NCBI RefSeq assembly: GCF_001028705.1
Contig: NZ_CP011770.1
Location: 2,669,501-2,733,500, forward strand
Source of the DNA: Croceicoccus naphthovorans
Lineage (GTDB): Bacteria; Pseudomonadota; Alphaproteobacteria; Sphingomonadales; Sphingomonadaceae
DNA: 64,000 nucleotides
Direction of reading: 5' to 3'
Shown here in pieces: positions 8,342 through 16,973 of the stretch; positions within the stretch are counted from its first letter, which is position 1; the number at the start of each line of letters is the position of its first letter. A program made the translations under genes and the position numbers. The notes under the pieces were generated by a model. It saw only the letters and a program-made list of their open reading frames with translations. It made no database searches and had not been told where the DNA came from.

Positions 8342-8410
8342 TTTCGCTCCCGATTTTTGATTTGCCTCATACTTTAAGCTTGATAACTTATTCCTTCCAG
8401 CCTCTCGCAC

Positions 8411-8584
8411 AAAATTTGAAACTAATGAGCGAACTGAATGAGAAACTTATTATTTCCAAGAATTAACTAACAAGTAGGCAACAAGAAAGCGAGCCTCGGC
8501 TATTTACCATCGCTGCGGCGTGTAGATTACGGCATCGCGCTTAGACGACTATCGCATCGTCGTTATGTCCCCCGCTTCGGCGTC
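8411..8584. other. A/T-richer intergenic segment left of the IS3 element
   Basis: No gene is seen. The stretch from about 8380 to 8500 is visibly richer in A and T than its surroundings and lies immediately upstream of the GST-like gene, so it may hold that gene's promoter. I could not pick a reliable -35/-10 pair. The IS3-family inverted repeat begins at 8585. Confidence 0.3.
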
Positions 8585-8616
8585 TGACGTGACCCCCAGC
8601 TTTCCCCCAGCTGGGA

Positions 8617-9534
8617 TTAGAGCCGGACCGCGTTGTTGCGCATGAGCGCGGTTGAAGCAATGGGCTGCGTAGCGGAGCCCGTAGGGCGTAGCGAAGCTGG
8701 CCATTGCTTATCCAGTTTGGCGGCGAACGCCGCCGGGGTGTCGTAGTCGAGGGAAGAATGCGGCCTCTCCCGGTTGTAGTCCTCCACCCAGGCAGCGATC
8801 TCGACGCGGGCGTGAGCCATGCTGAGGAACAAAGTCTCATTGAGCAGTTCGTCCCGCATGCGGCCATTAAAGCTCTCGACGTAAGCGTTTTGCATTGGCC
8901 TTCCCGGTGCGATGTAATGCCACTCCACACCGATCTCCCCACACCATGCCAGCACCGCATTGCTGGTGAGCTCGGTGCCATTGTCGCTGACGATCATGCC
9001 GGGCTTGCCACGCTGCGCGATCAGCTCAGTCAGTTCGCGCACGACACGGCGCCCGGAGATCGACGTATCCGGCACCGCTGCCAGGCACTCCCTCGTCACA
9101 TCATCGACCACGTTGAGCACCCGGAATCGTCTTCCCGAAGCCATCTGGTCGTGAACAAAGTCCAGGCTCCAGCGCTGGTTCGGCAGCGCCAGCACCGGAG
9201 CAGGTGCTCTCGTGCCCACAGCACGCCTGCGACTGCGTCGTCGTCTGACCGCCAACCCTTCCTCACGGTAGAGCCTCTGGGTCTTCTTCCGGTTGATCAT
9301 GATCCCCTCCCGGCGCAGCAGGATGTGCAGACGGCGATAGCCGAACCGCCGACGCTGGTTGGCCAGCTCGCGCAGCTTCTCACGCAGATCGGCGTCATCG
9401 TCCCGGGTGGAACGGTAACGCACGCTCTTGCGATCAGCATCGATGACACGGCACGCCCGCCGCTCGCTCATCCCGTGGCAGGCCTGGAGATGAGCGACAG
9501 CTTCCCGCTTGGCGGCGGGCGTCAGAACTTTTTT
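8617..9534 (-). CDS. IS3-family transposase OrfB (DDE integrase core), made by frameshift
   Basis: This frame carries the rve-type catalytic core: [12 protein letters not shown] (first Asp), [17 protein letters not shown] (second Asp) and [16 protein letters not shown] (Glu). It is preceded by the HTH_21-like segment [17 protein letters not shown]. From the slippery site at 9528-9534 a -1 shift gives [20 protein letters not shown] and joins smoothly to [10 protein letters not shown]; the first ATG in this frame is at 9471. The frame is intact to the stop at 8617, so the element may still be active. Confidence 0.9.
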   Translation of the reverse strand, partial: KKVLTPAAKREAVAHLQACHGMSERRACRVIDADRKSVRYRSTRDDDADLREKLRELANQRRRFGYRRLHILLRREGIMINRKKTQRLYREEGLAVRRRRSRRRAVGTRAPAPVLALPNQRWSLDFVHDQMASGRRFRVLNVVDDVTRECLAAVPDTSISGRRVVRELTELIAQRGKPGMIVSDNGTELTSNAVLAWCGEIGVEWHYIAPGRPMQNAYVESFNGRMRDELLNETLFLSMAHARVEIAAWVEDYNRERPHSSLDYDTPAAFAAKLDKQWPASLRPTGSATQPIASTALMRNNAVRL

Positions 9535-9788
9535 GCCAGAAGATCCTTCAACGCGGCCTGGTCCAACATGGCATCGGCGAGCAACCGCTTCAGCTTCGCG
9601 TTCTCGCTCTCGAGCTCCTTCAGTCGGCGGGCATCGGACACCTCCAGCCCGCCATACTTCGACTTCCAGTTGTAGATCGTCGCTTCCGACACTCCGTGTC
9701 GCCGGGCCAGGTCAGCGGTCTTCGCACCCGCCTCAGCCTCCTTCAGCACACCGATGATCTGCTCTTCGGAAAACCTCGTTCTCTTCAT
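9522..9788 (-). CDS. IS3-family transposase OrfA (helix-turn-helix, leucine zipper)
   Basis: The 88-residue product starts [20 protein letters not shown] and continues [20 protein letters not shown], a HTH_8/IS3 DNA-binding motif. A heptad helix follows ([20 protein letters not shown]) that acts as the leucine zipper in this family. It ends LLAKKF-stop directly after the A AAA AAG slippery heptamer, so most ribosomes terminate here and a fraction shift into OrfB. OrfA alone normally binds the ends and moderates transposition. Confidence 0.92.
   Translation of the reverse strand: MKRTRFSEEQIIGVLKEAEAGAKTADLARRHGVSEATIYNWKSKYGGLEVSDARRLKELESENAKLKRLLADAMLDQAALKDLLAKKF
9528..9534 (-). other. 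programmed -1 frameshift site of the IS3 element
   Basis: On the minus strand the heptamer A AAA AAG is read gca aaa aag just before ttc tga. Slipping back one base joins OrfA to OrfB without an intervening stop. This is the classical arrangement for IS3-family fusion transposases. I did not model the downstream stimulatory structure. Confidence 0.8.
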
Positions 9789-9854
9789 CTCGTCCGTCCT
9801 TCTGTAAGGGCCGGACTCTAATCCAAATTGGAGGAAAATCAGGGGGTCACGTCA

Positions 9855-10099
9855 CAGGCTGAAAAAATCCAACGCCATCAGCATACGATTTTTCGGAATT
9901 GTCACTTTTTGACGAACCCGGGTTGGAAACCAAGATAGAGTCTTTCCCTAACGCCGTGATCGGCTTCAAATATTCATAGACAAAACTCAACGTCAGCGAT
10001 CATTGGTTTGCCATTCCGGTCGTATCGGCCTGCCAGACTGGCGCACTCAATTTGCCGCACTATCATCCTGCACTGGACAATAATATTTCGAGGACGAAG
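9855..10099. other. short non-coding segment between the IS element and the SDR remnants
   Basis: I see no gene here. A minus-strand frame from the broken SDR continues through part of it (to 9974) but that stretch resembles nothing and is best read as out-of-frame debris. Confidence 0.4.
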
Positions 10100-10350
10100 A
10101 TGCGCAATCTGACTGACAAGGCCGTTCTGGTGACCGGCGCGGGAGCCGGCATCGGCGAAGCGATCGCTCGGCGTTTCGTGGCGGAAGGCGCCAAGGTGAT
10201 GCTTGCCGACATTGACGAGGATAGCGTGGCAAAAGCCGCCGGCGCTCTTGGAATGCCATACGTGAAACTCGACATCAGCGATGCATCCGCGTTTGAGTCG
10301 GCGATAGCCGCCACTGTGGAAAAGCTTGGGTCGTTCGACATCCTGGTCGT
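10100..10350 (+). pseudogene. short-chain dehydrogenase/reductase, 5' fragment
   Basis: From ATG 10100 the + strand encodes MRNLTDKAVLVTGAGAGIGE, the Rossmann start of an SDR with the TGxxxGIG cofactor motif. ADIDED and YVKLDISDASAF follow, the adenine-ribose and D-V/I contact segments. It proceeds normally to KLGSFDILV, where NNAG should come next. Instead the sequence joins, tail to tail, to another SDR fragment read from the other strand. The NNAG motif, the catalytic Tyr-x-x-x-Lys and the whole C-terminal half are missing. The gene is dead. Confidence 0.85.
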
Positions 10351-10525
10351 CGGTAATCTCGGCGACGATGGCCTGCCCTTTTTCCTCGTCAAGGTCCGCG
10401 ACAACCACGTTCGCCCCGCGCGCCCCCGCGCGCACGGCGGCAGCCGCGCCTATGCCCGATGCACCGCCGGTGATGATGATGGATTTGCCAACAAGGCCCG
10501 TCGCCTTGTCTTCCGCCGCTCTCAT
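10350..10525 (-). pseudogene. second short-chain dehydrogenase/reductase, 5' fragment in inverted orientation
   Basis: On the minus strand from ATG 10525, LVGKSIIITGGASGIGAAAA carries the TGGxxGIG motif, followed by ANVVVADLDEEKGQAIVAEI. The alignment with SDRs ends there, at about 10350, and the frame continues into antisense of the neighbouring fragment. Only about 58 residues remain. The start lies 31 bases downstream of the alcohol dehydrogenase stop on the same strand, so this was probably the next gene of an ADH-SDR operon. One inversion-deletion could have created both SDR stumps. Confidence 0.85.
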
Positions 10526-10556
10526 CGGGAATTCCTTTTCGACGTCGTGAACGGAT

Positions 10557-11654
10557 TCAATCGAACATCACGACCGACCGGATTCCTTCACCACGCTTCA
10601 TCTTGTCATAGCCTTCGTTGATTTGGTCGATCGGCAAACGATCGGTAATCAGGCTTGCCACGTCGATTTTGCCGTCCATCATCAGGTCCACCATCGCGGG
10701 TATCTGGCTTCCGGTAACCCCGCCCATCGGCGATCCAATCAGCGATTTTCCCTGAACCAGCATGGTGGGCGGTACTTCAAGTCGGGCTTCGTCTGGGGCG
10801 ATTCCGACAATCGTACATTTCCCCCAACCGATTTTTGTACATTCGAAGGCTAGTTGCATCAGCTGCGTGTTGCCCACCACTTCGAATGTAAAGTCGGCGC
10901 CTCCGCCGCTAATTTCGTTGAGGTGCCCGGCAAGATCGCCTTCAACCGTTTTCGGATTGACGAATTCTGTAGCGCCCATCTTGCGCGCGATCGCTTCTTT
11001 CGCCGGGTTAGTGTCGACGGCGATTATTTGCGTGGCGCCCGCAAGCCGCGCGCCCTGAACGACATTCAGGCCGACTCCGCCCAGCCCGAAAACAATAACT
11101 GTGGATCCTGCCTCCACCTTCGCCGTGTGCAACGCGGCACCCATGCCCGTGGTCGCGCCGCAACTGAAATAGCACAGTTCGTCAAATGGCGCGTCGTCAC
11201 GTACTTTCACCAAGCTCATCTCGCGAAAGACGTTGAAATTGGTAAAAGTGCCGAGGCCAAGAAACGGGTAAAGTTTCTGACCGTCGAAATCTACTCGGCT
11301 GGTCTCTAAAAAATCGACGAAGCTGGCATAGCACAAGTTCGTCTTCCCCGTTGAGCACAGCGGACAGTGGCCGCAATGCGGAATAAAAGTCAGAACATGG
11401 TCACCTGGCTTAAATGAGCTGACGCCAGGGCCAATCTCGCGAACGATACCTGCCCCTTCGTGCCCGAAAAGGCCGGGAAAACCGGTGGAGAAATCCCACG
11501 ACCCGTCCATGCCGTGCAGATCCGAATGGCACAATCCGGTTGCTTTTATCTCGACCAGAACCTCCCCCTCTTGCGGGGGGGCGACGTTGATCGTCTCGAT
11601 GATCATGCGCTCGTTCTTGGCCAATGCGACGGCGGCCTTGCTTTCGATAGTCAT
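10557..11654 (-). CDS. zinc-dependent medium-chain alcohol dehydrogenase
   Basis: The 365-residue protein has all hallmarks of the MDR/ADH family. Catalytic-zinc ligands lie in GLCHSDLH (Cys) and FGHEGAG (His-Glu). The four structural-zinc cysteines are in HCGHCPLCSTGKTNLC. Later come the third zinc Cys in YFSCGATTGMG and the Rossmann motif VFGLGGVGLNV, with VDTNP supplying the NAD-binding Asp. It resembles the AdhC/class-III group used for formaldehyde-glutathione, aryl or terpenoid alcohols; substrate cannot be set. The frame is intact, although its presumed operon partner, an SDR, is truncated just downstream and the next upstream gene is a pseudogene. It may be a surviving member of a decaying pathway. 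Confidence 0.92.
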   Translation of the reverse strand: MTIESKAAVALAKNERMIIETINVAPPQEGEVLVEIKATGLCHSDLHGMDGSWDFSTGFPGLFGHEGAGIVREIGPGVSSFKPGDHVLTFIPHCGHCPLCSTGKTNLCYASFVDFLETSRVDFDGQKLYPFLGLGTFTNFNVFREMSLVKVRDDAPFDELCYFSCGATTGMGAALHTAKVEAGSTVIVFGLGGVGLNVVQGARLAGATQIIAVDTNPAKEAIARKMGATEFVNPKTVEGDLAGHLNEISGGGADFTFEVVGNTQLMQLAFECTKIGWGKCTIVGIAPDEARLEVPPTMLVQGKSLIGSPMGGVTGSQIPAMVDLMMDGKIDVASLITDRLPIDQINEGYDKMKRGEGIRSVVMFD

Positions 11655-12150
11655 TGCAATCCTCGTGATACGTAGCGCACAGGATGCGCCCTTTTTCTAT
11701 TTATGCCCTGTCGCGGTCGTGCAGCCGGATGGAACCGACTGCGTCCTGAATGCGAGTCCAGCGTTTCACGAACCATAATGGCGGGTTCGGCCCATGAAGC
11801 GATGCGACTTCTCGCCATCGTTCGCTTGGTGAACAACTCGCGCCTGCTCGCTGTTCCGCTGGCGCGGAGCGGATTATAAACGGAATTGCAGAAGATTTGA
11901 CGGCAAGGGCGTCCCTCGAAAGGTTCTCCGCCGTACCGATTTTGCGAACTAGCCGACGCGAATGCAGGCACCAAGATTGCAATGCGTTTCAATGAAGGCG
12001 CTTATCACCGCGACGACGCCCCGGGCATGAAAATGGATCACCATTTCAAGCAACTTATGCGTCTCCGCATCTCCAAGCCGCATGGCTGCGCCATTCCGCA
12101 AGCACTGCTCGAACCGACCGCCCGAAAATCGCCGCTATTCGCGTACCGCG
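11655..12150. other. about 500 bases with no recognisable gene
   Basis: Several open frames of 60-113 codons exist on both strands but none shows a motif, sensible start context or family resemblance I can defend. Given the pseudogenes on either side this is probably decayed coding sequence. It also includes the upstream region of the alcohol dehydrogenase gene (just right of 11654). Confidence 0.4.
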
Positions 12151-13235
12151 TCAACGATGCGCAGATAGCTGTCTGATCGTCAAAGGTATGCCGGTGATTT
12201 GCGGCACTGCGTTGATGTCATCTGCATCCAGAAGATCGACAAGTTGTGCCGGATACGCCGCCGCGCAGTCGATGCTTTTCTCGTCGGGACCGTCGGGCAA
12301 TCCGCCCCAACAACGCGACATCGAAACCACGTATGCACACAGCCCTTTATCGGCTTCGACTTGGGCGACGACCGATCCGGCGCGCGACGCGATCCGGCGC
12401 GCGACGCGATCCGCACGAACTGCCCTGATTTCAGCCCAAGATCAGCCATAGTCCCCGATTGGAGAAATGCCGGGTTGAATCGCTTTTTCGGGTCGAGTTC
12501 CTGTGGAGCCCCAACATGACTGTTCATCGCCTGCCGCATGCCTCGCACAGTGAGGTAATTGCCGCCCACGGCCTCTACTAAAGCGCGCGCGGCATACATT
12601 TGCGGCACGTTGCGACGTCATCTGGCATAACGTCGAATCGTGCCGAATCTCCGCTCAGCGCCGCTTCCACAACCTGCCTTCTGGGGCAGGATCACGCCAT
12701 GCGGATGCTGGCGCACATCGTCGAGCAACACTTGCCCGCCGGCGGTGACGAGATCGAATATCGTCTCCCCGTCCGGAATGTCGTCCGTGTCCAGTTTCGT
12801 TCCGCCGATATCCAAGGGCAGCCCCAATCTGCGCGCAAGGCTCCATACGAATTGCCGTTCGTCTACAAGCTGGGATCCCTGTGGCTGCGACACGACCGCT
12901 TCTGCATCCTGCGCGAAGGGCACGGGATCCCGCGTTCCCTGTCCGAACAAGATCGGTACGTGCGCGCTTTCGTACATAAACTTTGGCGGGATCGCATAGC
13001 CTGCCAGCAGGGCAATCTTCGTCGGGAAGGGTTTGACCGTTAGCAAGTGATCGAGCCCGTTCAGCGCTGAGGCGGTCTTCGTCTGATCGGGAAATGCGCT
13101 AGGAGGATTTCCGACGATCACAAAAAGCGCTCAGATTCTTCCCTCACTGTCCAGCAGCATCTCGTCCGCCAATGCGGCCGTTGGCAGTTCCGCCTCCTCC
13201 TCGGTATGAGTGGCAGCGTATTTGCCCATGGTAGT
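12151..13235 (-). pseudogene. molybdopterin oxidoreductase (formate-dehydrogenase/BisC-like), C-terminal part, multiply broken
   Basis: The minus strand carries a recognisable molybdopterin-oxidoreductase C-terminal half in pieces. ELPTAALADEMLL is followed by an in-frame TGA at 13131-13133. Then ALFVIVGNPPSAFPDQTKTA, LAGYAIPPKFMYES, RRLGLPLDIGGTKLDTD and FDVMPDDV appear, the last in another frame. Then come MRQAMNSH, LGLKSGQFVRIASRAG and, after another shift, VVSMSRCWGGLPDGPDEKS. The final shift is explained by a 17-bp tandem duplication at 12374-12407. The N-terminal half with the iron-sulfur motif is missing. It once lay between the ADH and ALDH genes in the same catabolic region. Confidence 0.85.
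12374..12407. repeat. 17-bp tandem duplication inside the molybdopterin oxidoreductase pseudogene
   Basis: The unit GATCCGGCGCGCGACGC occurs twice head to tail. Seventeen is not a multiple of three. Removing one copy on the minus strand restores an uninterrupted reading RIASRAGSVVAQVEADKGL leading straight into the conserved VVSMSRCWGG. The duplication is therefore a directly visible inactivating mutation. Confidence 0.9.
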
Positions 13236-13468
13236 CCCGCAGGAATAAGCCAGCCGTGTCCGATGACAAGACTGCGTGATCGAAATGCGAACTAAATGCC
13301 TGAATGCAGAAGGTTGATCGTGAACTGATTTGGCGCAGACGAGCGCATTGACGACATCATGCTCGGATCTGACAACCACAAGCTCAAGCATGCTATCAGC
13401 TGCCCTGCTAACTTACGTGGGATAATCATTCTGCCGCATGGCAAATCAATAGATCGAGGACATTGACC
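13236..13468. other. upstream region of the aldehyde dehydrogenase gene
   Basis: The stretch holds no convincing gene. It contains the leader of the ALDH gene with a CGAGGA ribosome-binding site at about 13455-13460. I could not identify a convincing promoter or operator. Confidence 0.4.
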
Positions 13469-14956
13469 ATGAGCGAAGCTCTGGAAGCCAACCGTATCCA
13501 GCACCCCCTTGTCGAGACATATCTGAAGTCGGGCGCCAAAAAGCTGTTCATCGGTGGTCAGTGGATCGATGGTGAAGGTGGACGCACGTTTGATTCGATC
13601 GACCCGGCTACAGGCCAGACACTCGCCACAGTTGCCCATGGTTCGGCGGCTGACGTGGACAAGGCGGTCGCTGCCGCGCGCAAGGCTTTTGACAACCCCG
13701 CCTGGCGGACAATGTCACCGCACGAGCGCACGCGACTGCTGTTAAAGCTGGCCGATGTGCTGGAAGCCAACGTGGAAGAACTGGCCACCCTGCAATCGCA
13801 CGATATGGGTCTGATGTATCCATTCTCACAGTACATGGTCGCCAGCATGGCCGACGTCATGCGCTATTACGCAGGCTGGACCACCAAGATCTTTGGCAAC
13901 ACCTTCCCGCAGGATGGAAATGGCATTTTCTATACAAAGCGCGAACCACTTGGCGTAGTTGGTGCGATCATCCCCTGGAACGGCCCGATCCTTGCCGCAG
14001 TCTGGAAAATTGCGCCTGCGCTGGCCTGCGGCAACACCATCGTGTTCAAACCGGCGGAACAGGCGCCCTTGGTGCCGCTGCGTCTGGCCGAACTGTTTGA
14101 GGAAGCCGGTTTGCCGGAAGGCGTCCTGAACATCGTGACCGGTGACGGTGCAACCGGGGCGGCAATGGTCGCACATCCGGGCATTGCCAAGATCAGCTTC
14201 ACGGGATCGGTCGAAACCGGACAGAGGATCATCGCCGAAGGCGCGAAGACGATGAAAAAGGTAACCGTGGAACTGGGTGGCAAGTCGCCGACGATCATCT
14301 TTCCCGACGCCGACATGGCCCGCGCTATCCCCACCGCAGTGATGGGCTTCACCTCTGGGGCCGGTCAGGGCTGTGTATGCGGAACGCGCATCCTCGTGCA
14401 TGAAAGCGTTTATGACGATGTCGCCAGCCAGATCGCGGCGGCGGTCCAGGACATGAAAATCGGCAGCCCTTTCGACGCCGATACGCAGATCACCCCCATT
14501 ATCTCGCGCGAACAGCTCGACAAGATCAACAACTATGTCGACATAGGCCGCAAGGAAGGGGCAACGATCGCCACCGGCGGCGAGACCTATGGCGACAAGG
14601 GTTTCTTCATGAAGCCGACGCTAATGACCGGGGTCACCAACGACATGCGGGTCATGCAAGAGGAAATTTTCGGACCGGTCGCGGGAATTCTTCCGTTCAA
14701 AGACACTGAAGAGGCAATTCGTCTTGCCAACGACGTGACCTATGGTCTTTCGGCATCAATCTGGACCGACAACCTGACAAATGCCCAGATCGTCAGTGAC
14801 TCGGTTCAGGCCGGCATGGTCTGGGTGAATACCATCTTCGAATTCGATCCGATGGTGCCGTTCGGAGGATACAAACAGTCCGGCATGGGGCGTGAGCTCG
14901 GACCGGATTCGCTGGAGGCGTTTACCCAGACGAAGACTGTGATGCTTCGCCATTGA
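13469..14956 (+). CDS. NAD(P)-dependent aldehyde dehydrogenase
   Basis: ATG 13469 is preferred over the in-frame TTG six bases earlier because CGAGGA lies eight bases upstream. The 495 residues show the ALDH superfamily signature in order: IIPWNGP (cofactor-binding Trp-Asn), FKPAEQAPL, FTGSVETG, the catalytic Glu in VTVELGGKSP and the catalytic Cys in GAGQGCVCGTRI. EEIFGPV and PFGGYKQSGMGRE follow. The residues round the cysteine (GQGCVCG) depart from the usual GQ.C.A pattern but keep a Cys at the right spacing. The gene is intact and lies in a region of broken oxidation genes beside an intact ADH, so oxidation of an alcohol via its aldehyde to an acid is the likely remaining activity. Confidence 0.93.
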   Translation: MSEALEANRIQHPLVETYLKSGAKKLFIGGQWIDGEGGRTFDSIDPATGQTLATVAHGSAADVDKAVAAARKAFDNPAWRTMSPHERTRLLLKLADVLEANVEELATLQSHDMGLMYPFSQYMVASMADVMRYYAGWTTKIFGNTFPQDGNGIFYTKREPLGVVGAIIPWNGPILAAVWKIAPALACGNTIVFKPAEQAPLVPLRLAELFEEAGLPEGVLNIVTGDGATGAAMVAHPGIAKISFTGSVETGQRIIAEGAKTMKKVTVELGGKSPTIIFPDADMARAIPTAVMGFTSGAGQGCVCGTRILVHESVYDDVASQIAAAVQDMKIGSPFDADTQITPIISREQLDKINNYVDIGRKEGATIATGGETYGDKGFFMKPTLMTGVTNDMRVMQEEIFGPVAGILPFKDTEEAIRLANDVTYGLSASIWTDNLTNAQIVSDSVQAGMVWVNTIFEFDPMVPFGGYKQSGMGRELGPDSLEAFTQTKTVMLRH

Positions 14957-15020
14957 ACGGCTTGCGGATCGTGACGCGTCAAGCTCCTTTGCACGGCCTC
15001 GCTTCGGCATGGTCAACGCC
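14957..15020. other. short gap before the dehydrogenase pseudogene
   Basis: There is nothing recognisable in this gap between the ALDH stop and the ATG at 15021. Confidence 0.4.
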
Positions 15021-15736
15021 ATGCCGGATCTGAGGATCGGCGTCATCGGGCTTGGCGAAATCGGCTCTGCCATTATGGCACTCGTCGACCATCATGGTGC
15101 TCTGAACGCGGTATCCGACATCAGGCGGGACCGGATGGGTTGCTGGCATAATACGTGGGTCTCGTCTTCGTTGTCGTAGCAACGCTGGCATTGGACGATC
15201 TTGCCTGGCTTCGGACAAAGGCGGAAGGCCATGGAGCAGCCCTCGTCGATTGCGGGGTTATCGGGGATCGCATGATGCTCGAAAACAGGCTCTAATTTGT
15301 CTGGTCGGCGCTGGCGATGAAGATTTCGCCCGCTCCGCACCGGCATTCGATTGCTTTCCCCGAATCGTATCGCACATGGGGCAACCCGGCACGGGGATGA
15401 TCGTCAAGATTGTAGACAACGGATCCTGATCGCTACGCAAACGATCGGGAAAGAGGGCGCCGAGTTGGCAAAAGCCGTCGGCCTTAACCCAGCCCAGATC
15501 AAGAGCTTGTTCAAGGAAAGCTCCGCTAGCGTCGGCGGGCCGCTTCTATTCGCATCGCGTCCGGGAAACGGCAATGACAGTGCGGAAGAAGCGATATGGC
15601 ACGATCGCATCACCATGATGATGCAAAAGAACATCAACGCCGAGCTCTCCCTTGCGGACGATGCAGGCGTTATCGTGCCGCACTTGCAGGAGGCGCAAAA
15701 AAACTTCCCAAACTTTATGGCGTGGCGAGCTCATTA
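15021..15736 (+). pseudogene. 3-hydroxyisobutyrate-dehydrogenase-like (6PGDH superfamily) pseudogene
   Basis: From ATG 15021 the + strand reads MPDLRIGVIGLGEIGSAIMA, the GxGxxG start of beta-hydroxyacid dehydrogenases. The alignment then hops frame several times: LALDDLAWLRTKAEGHGAAL and VDCGVIGD; then LICLVGAGDEDFAR and HMGQPGTGMIVKI; then AELAKAVGLNPAQIKSLFKE and SVGGPLLFASRPG near the end. The catalytic-lysine region and part of the nucleotide domain are lost. At least three frameshifts and internal deletions are needed to explain it, so decay is old compared with that of the GST fragment. It follows the ALDH gene on the same strand. Confidence 0.85.
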
Positions 15737-15741
15737 GCTTG

Positions 15742-16609
15742 CTGTAGAACCGTATCTACATCGGCGAGATCGTCCACGGGGAGCCAGCTCCCCCGGCGAA
15801 CACGAGGCCACCTTCGATCAGGACCTGTTCGATCAGGTCCAAGCGAAGCTTACAAGCCAGCCGCGTACCCGGGTCCAGTCCACGCGTCATCGTATTATCA
15901 GCGTGCTGGCCGGCATGCTTTCCGACAAGCCGGCAAGCCTATGGTGCCGAAGCCTACTCGTAATCATGTCCGGCGATACCGCTACTAGGTAATTAGGCCC
16001 GGCGATGTTATTCCCGGGGTTGCGACACGCTTGCCCTATCATCTTCCCACTCACCAACTCGCTGCATTGATCAATCATGCAAACCAACTCGGCGCACGCG
16101 TGACCGAAGCATCACCAGCCGAGATGCGGGAAGTCGTTGAGGTGTTGAAATTGAATGTCATCATACACCGGAACAGAGTGACCGCTTCGATCTGCCGACC
16201 GGCGTTGCTTCAGCGTGCGAACATCGACGCTGACGACGGACATCGCATACCGATCGAAATTCCATGCACTTTTGAGACCTAGGGTCAGGAGCAACGCCTA
16301 CGGCTCGATCTCCTGCGGTCTGATCAAGCCAGACCCGACTAGCCACTGCTCGATCTGCTGGCTCACGCCTTCGGCGCCCGGCGCCAGCTTCTGGCGATGG
16401 ATGAAGTCCATGTCTCGTCCACCTCTGCCACTGAGATCCGTCACCTTCGGCGCATCGCGCGGATCAGCTATCTCGATCCTGCGATCATCAGGCCCATCAT
16501 CGATGGTACCCAGCCTCGCGACCTTACTTCGCGCAAACTCTGGCGGATCGGCACCCTGCCCACCGCCTGGCACGAACAGAAGTTCGCGCTTGGCTTTGCC
16601 ACTAACTGA
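15742..16609 (+). pseudogene. large serine recombinase, C-terminal part, decayed
   Basis: Segments of a resolvase/invertase-type large serine recombinase are spread over several + strand frames. NRIYIGEIVHG appears, then DLFDQVQAKLTSQPRTRVQS and RHRIISVLAGML. GKPMVPKPTRNHVRRYRY follows in another frame; the zinc-ribbon cysteines are not seen. PAEMREVVEVLKLNVIIHRN and YLDPAIIRPIIDGTQPRDLT with ALGFAT close it. These are the Recombinase, ribbon and C-terminal helix-rich parts. The N-terminal catalytic domain with the active serine is absent. Such enzymes integrate phages and islands, and the remnant lies about 190 bases from tRNA-Ala at the edge of the degraded island. Confidence 0.8.
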
Positions 16610-16767
16610 CATCCAGCATTCCAAAGCGTGGTCACCAAAACGGACATCTGAGAACCAGCCCGTATTCTCGGCAGAACGGCGCGGTCAGCGCGTCTCTTGA
16701 CCACGCGACAGCACAGTCCGTCTGCGCAAAGCGCCGGAAATGCGGGGATAATTTGGGAAGGTGGTCA

Positions 16768-16785
16768 AGGCGTCTCTCGACGCCT
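16768..16785 (-). terminator. weak hairpin downstream of tRNA-Ala
   Basis: AGGCGTC-tctc-GACGCCT forms a 7-bp stem with a tetraloop, 18 bases past the tRNA 3' end on the minus strand. There is no T run after it, so it may be a processing or Rho-assisted end rather than an intrinsic terminator. Confidence 0.35.
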
Positions 16786-16802
16786 CGATACCTAGGACTG
16801 GG

Positions 16803-16878
<76 letters not shown>

Positions 16879-16915
16879 GTTCCAGTTCCGATCCCGCCAA
16901 GGCGGGAGAGGCGCG

Positions 16916-16943
16916 CTGTTAGCAGGCGTGGAGCGCGAGTCAA
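16916..16943 (-). promoter_or_regulatory. sigma-70-type promoter of tRNA-Ala
   Basis: On the minus strand TTGACT, 16 bases, then TAACAG lie about 38 bases before the mature tRNA start. The -35 hexamer is near-consensus. A small perfect inverted repeat (TCCCGCC-tt-GGCGGGA) lies between promoter and tRNA, in the leader. Confidence 0.6.
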
Positions 16944-16973
16944 AGAGGGAATCGCGCCCGCCTCGGTTTTTGT

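Larger units (their letters stand above)
8585..9854 (-). mobile_element. complete IS3-family insertion sequence (IS407-group type)
   Basis: The two ends carry matching inverted repeats. TGACGTGACCCCC begins at 8585 on the + strand and the same thirteen bases begin at 9854 on the - strand, with imperfect extension into a shared GGATTAGAG block about 30 bases in. The 1,270-bp interior holds the two overlapping transposase frames expected of IS3, both open. Flanking bases differ (cgtc against cagg), so no target duplication is visible. The element may have lost one flank by deletion or recombination. It is the only seemingly complete mobile element in the window and separates the GST genes from the SDR/ADH locus. 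Confidence 0.9.

Noticed and set aside
11655..12150. A possible regulator gene between the ADH and the molybdopterin pseudogene
   Set aside because: Open frames exist but none has a helix-turn-helix or other recognisable motif.
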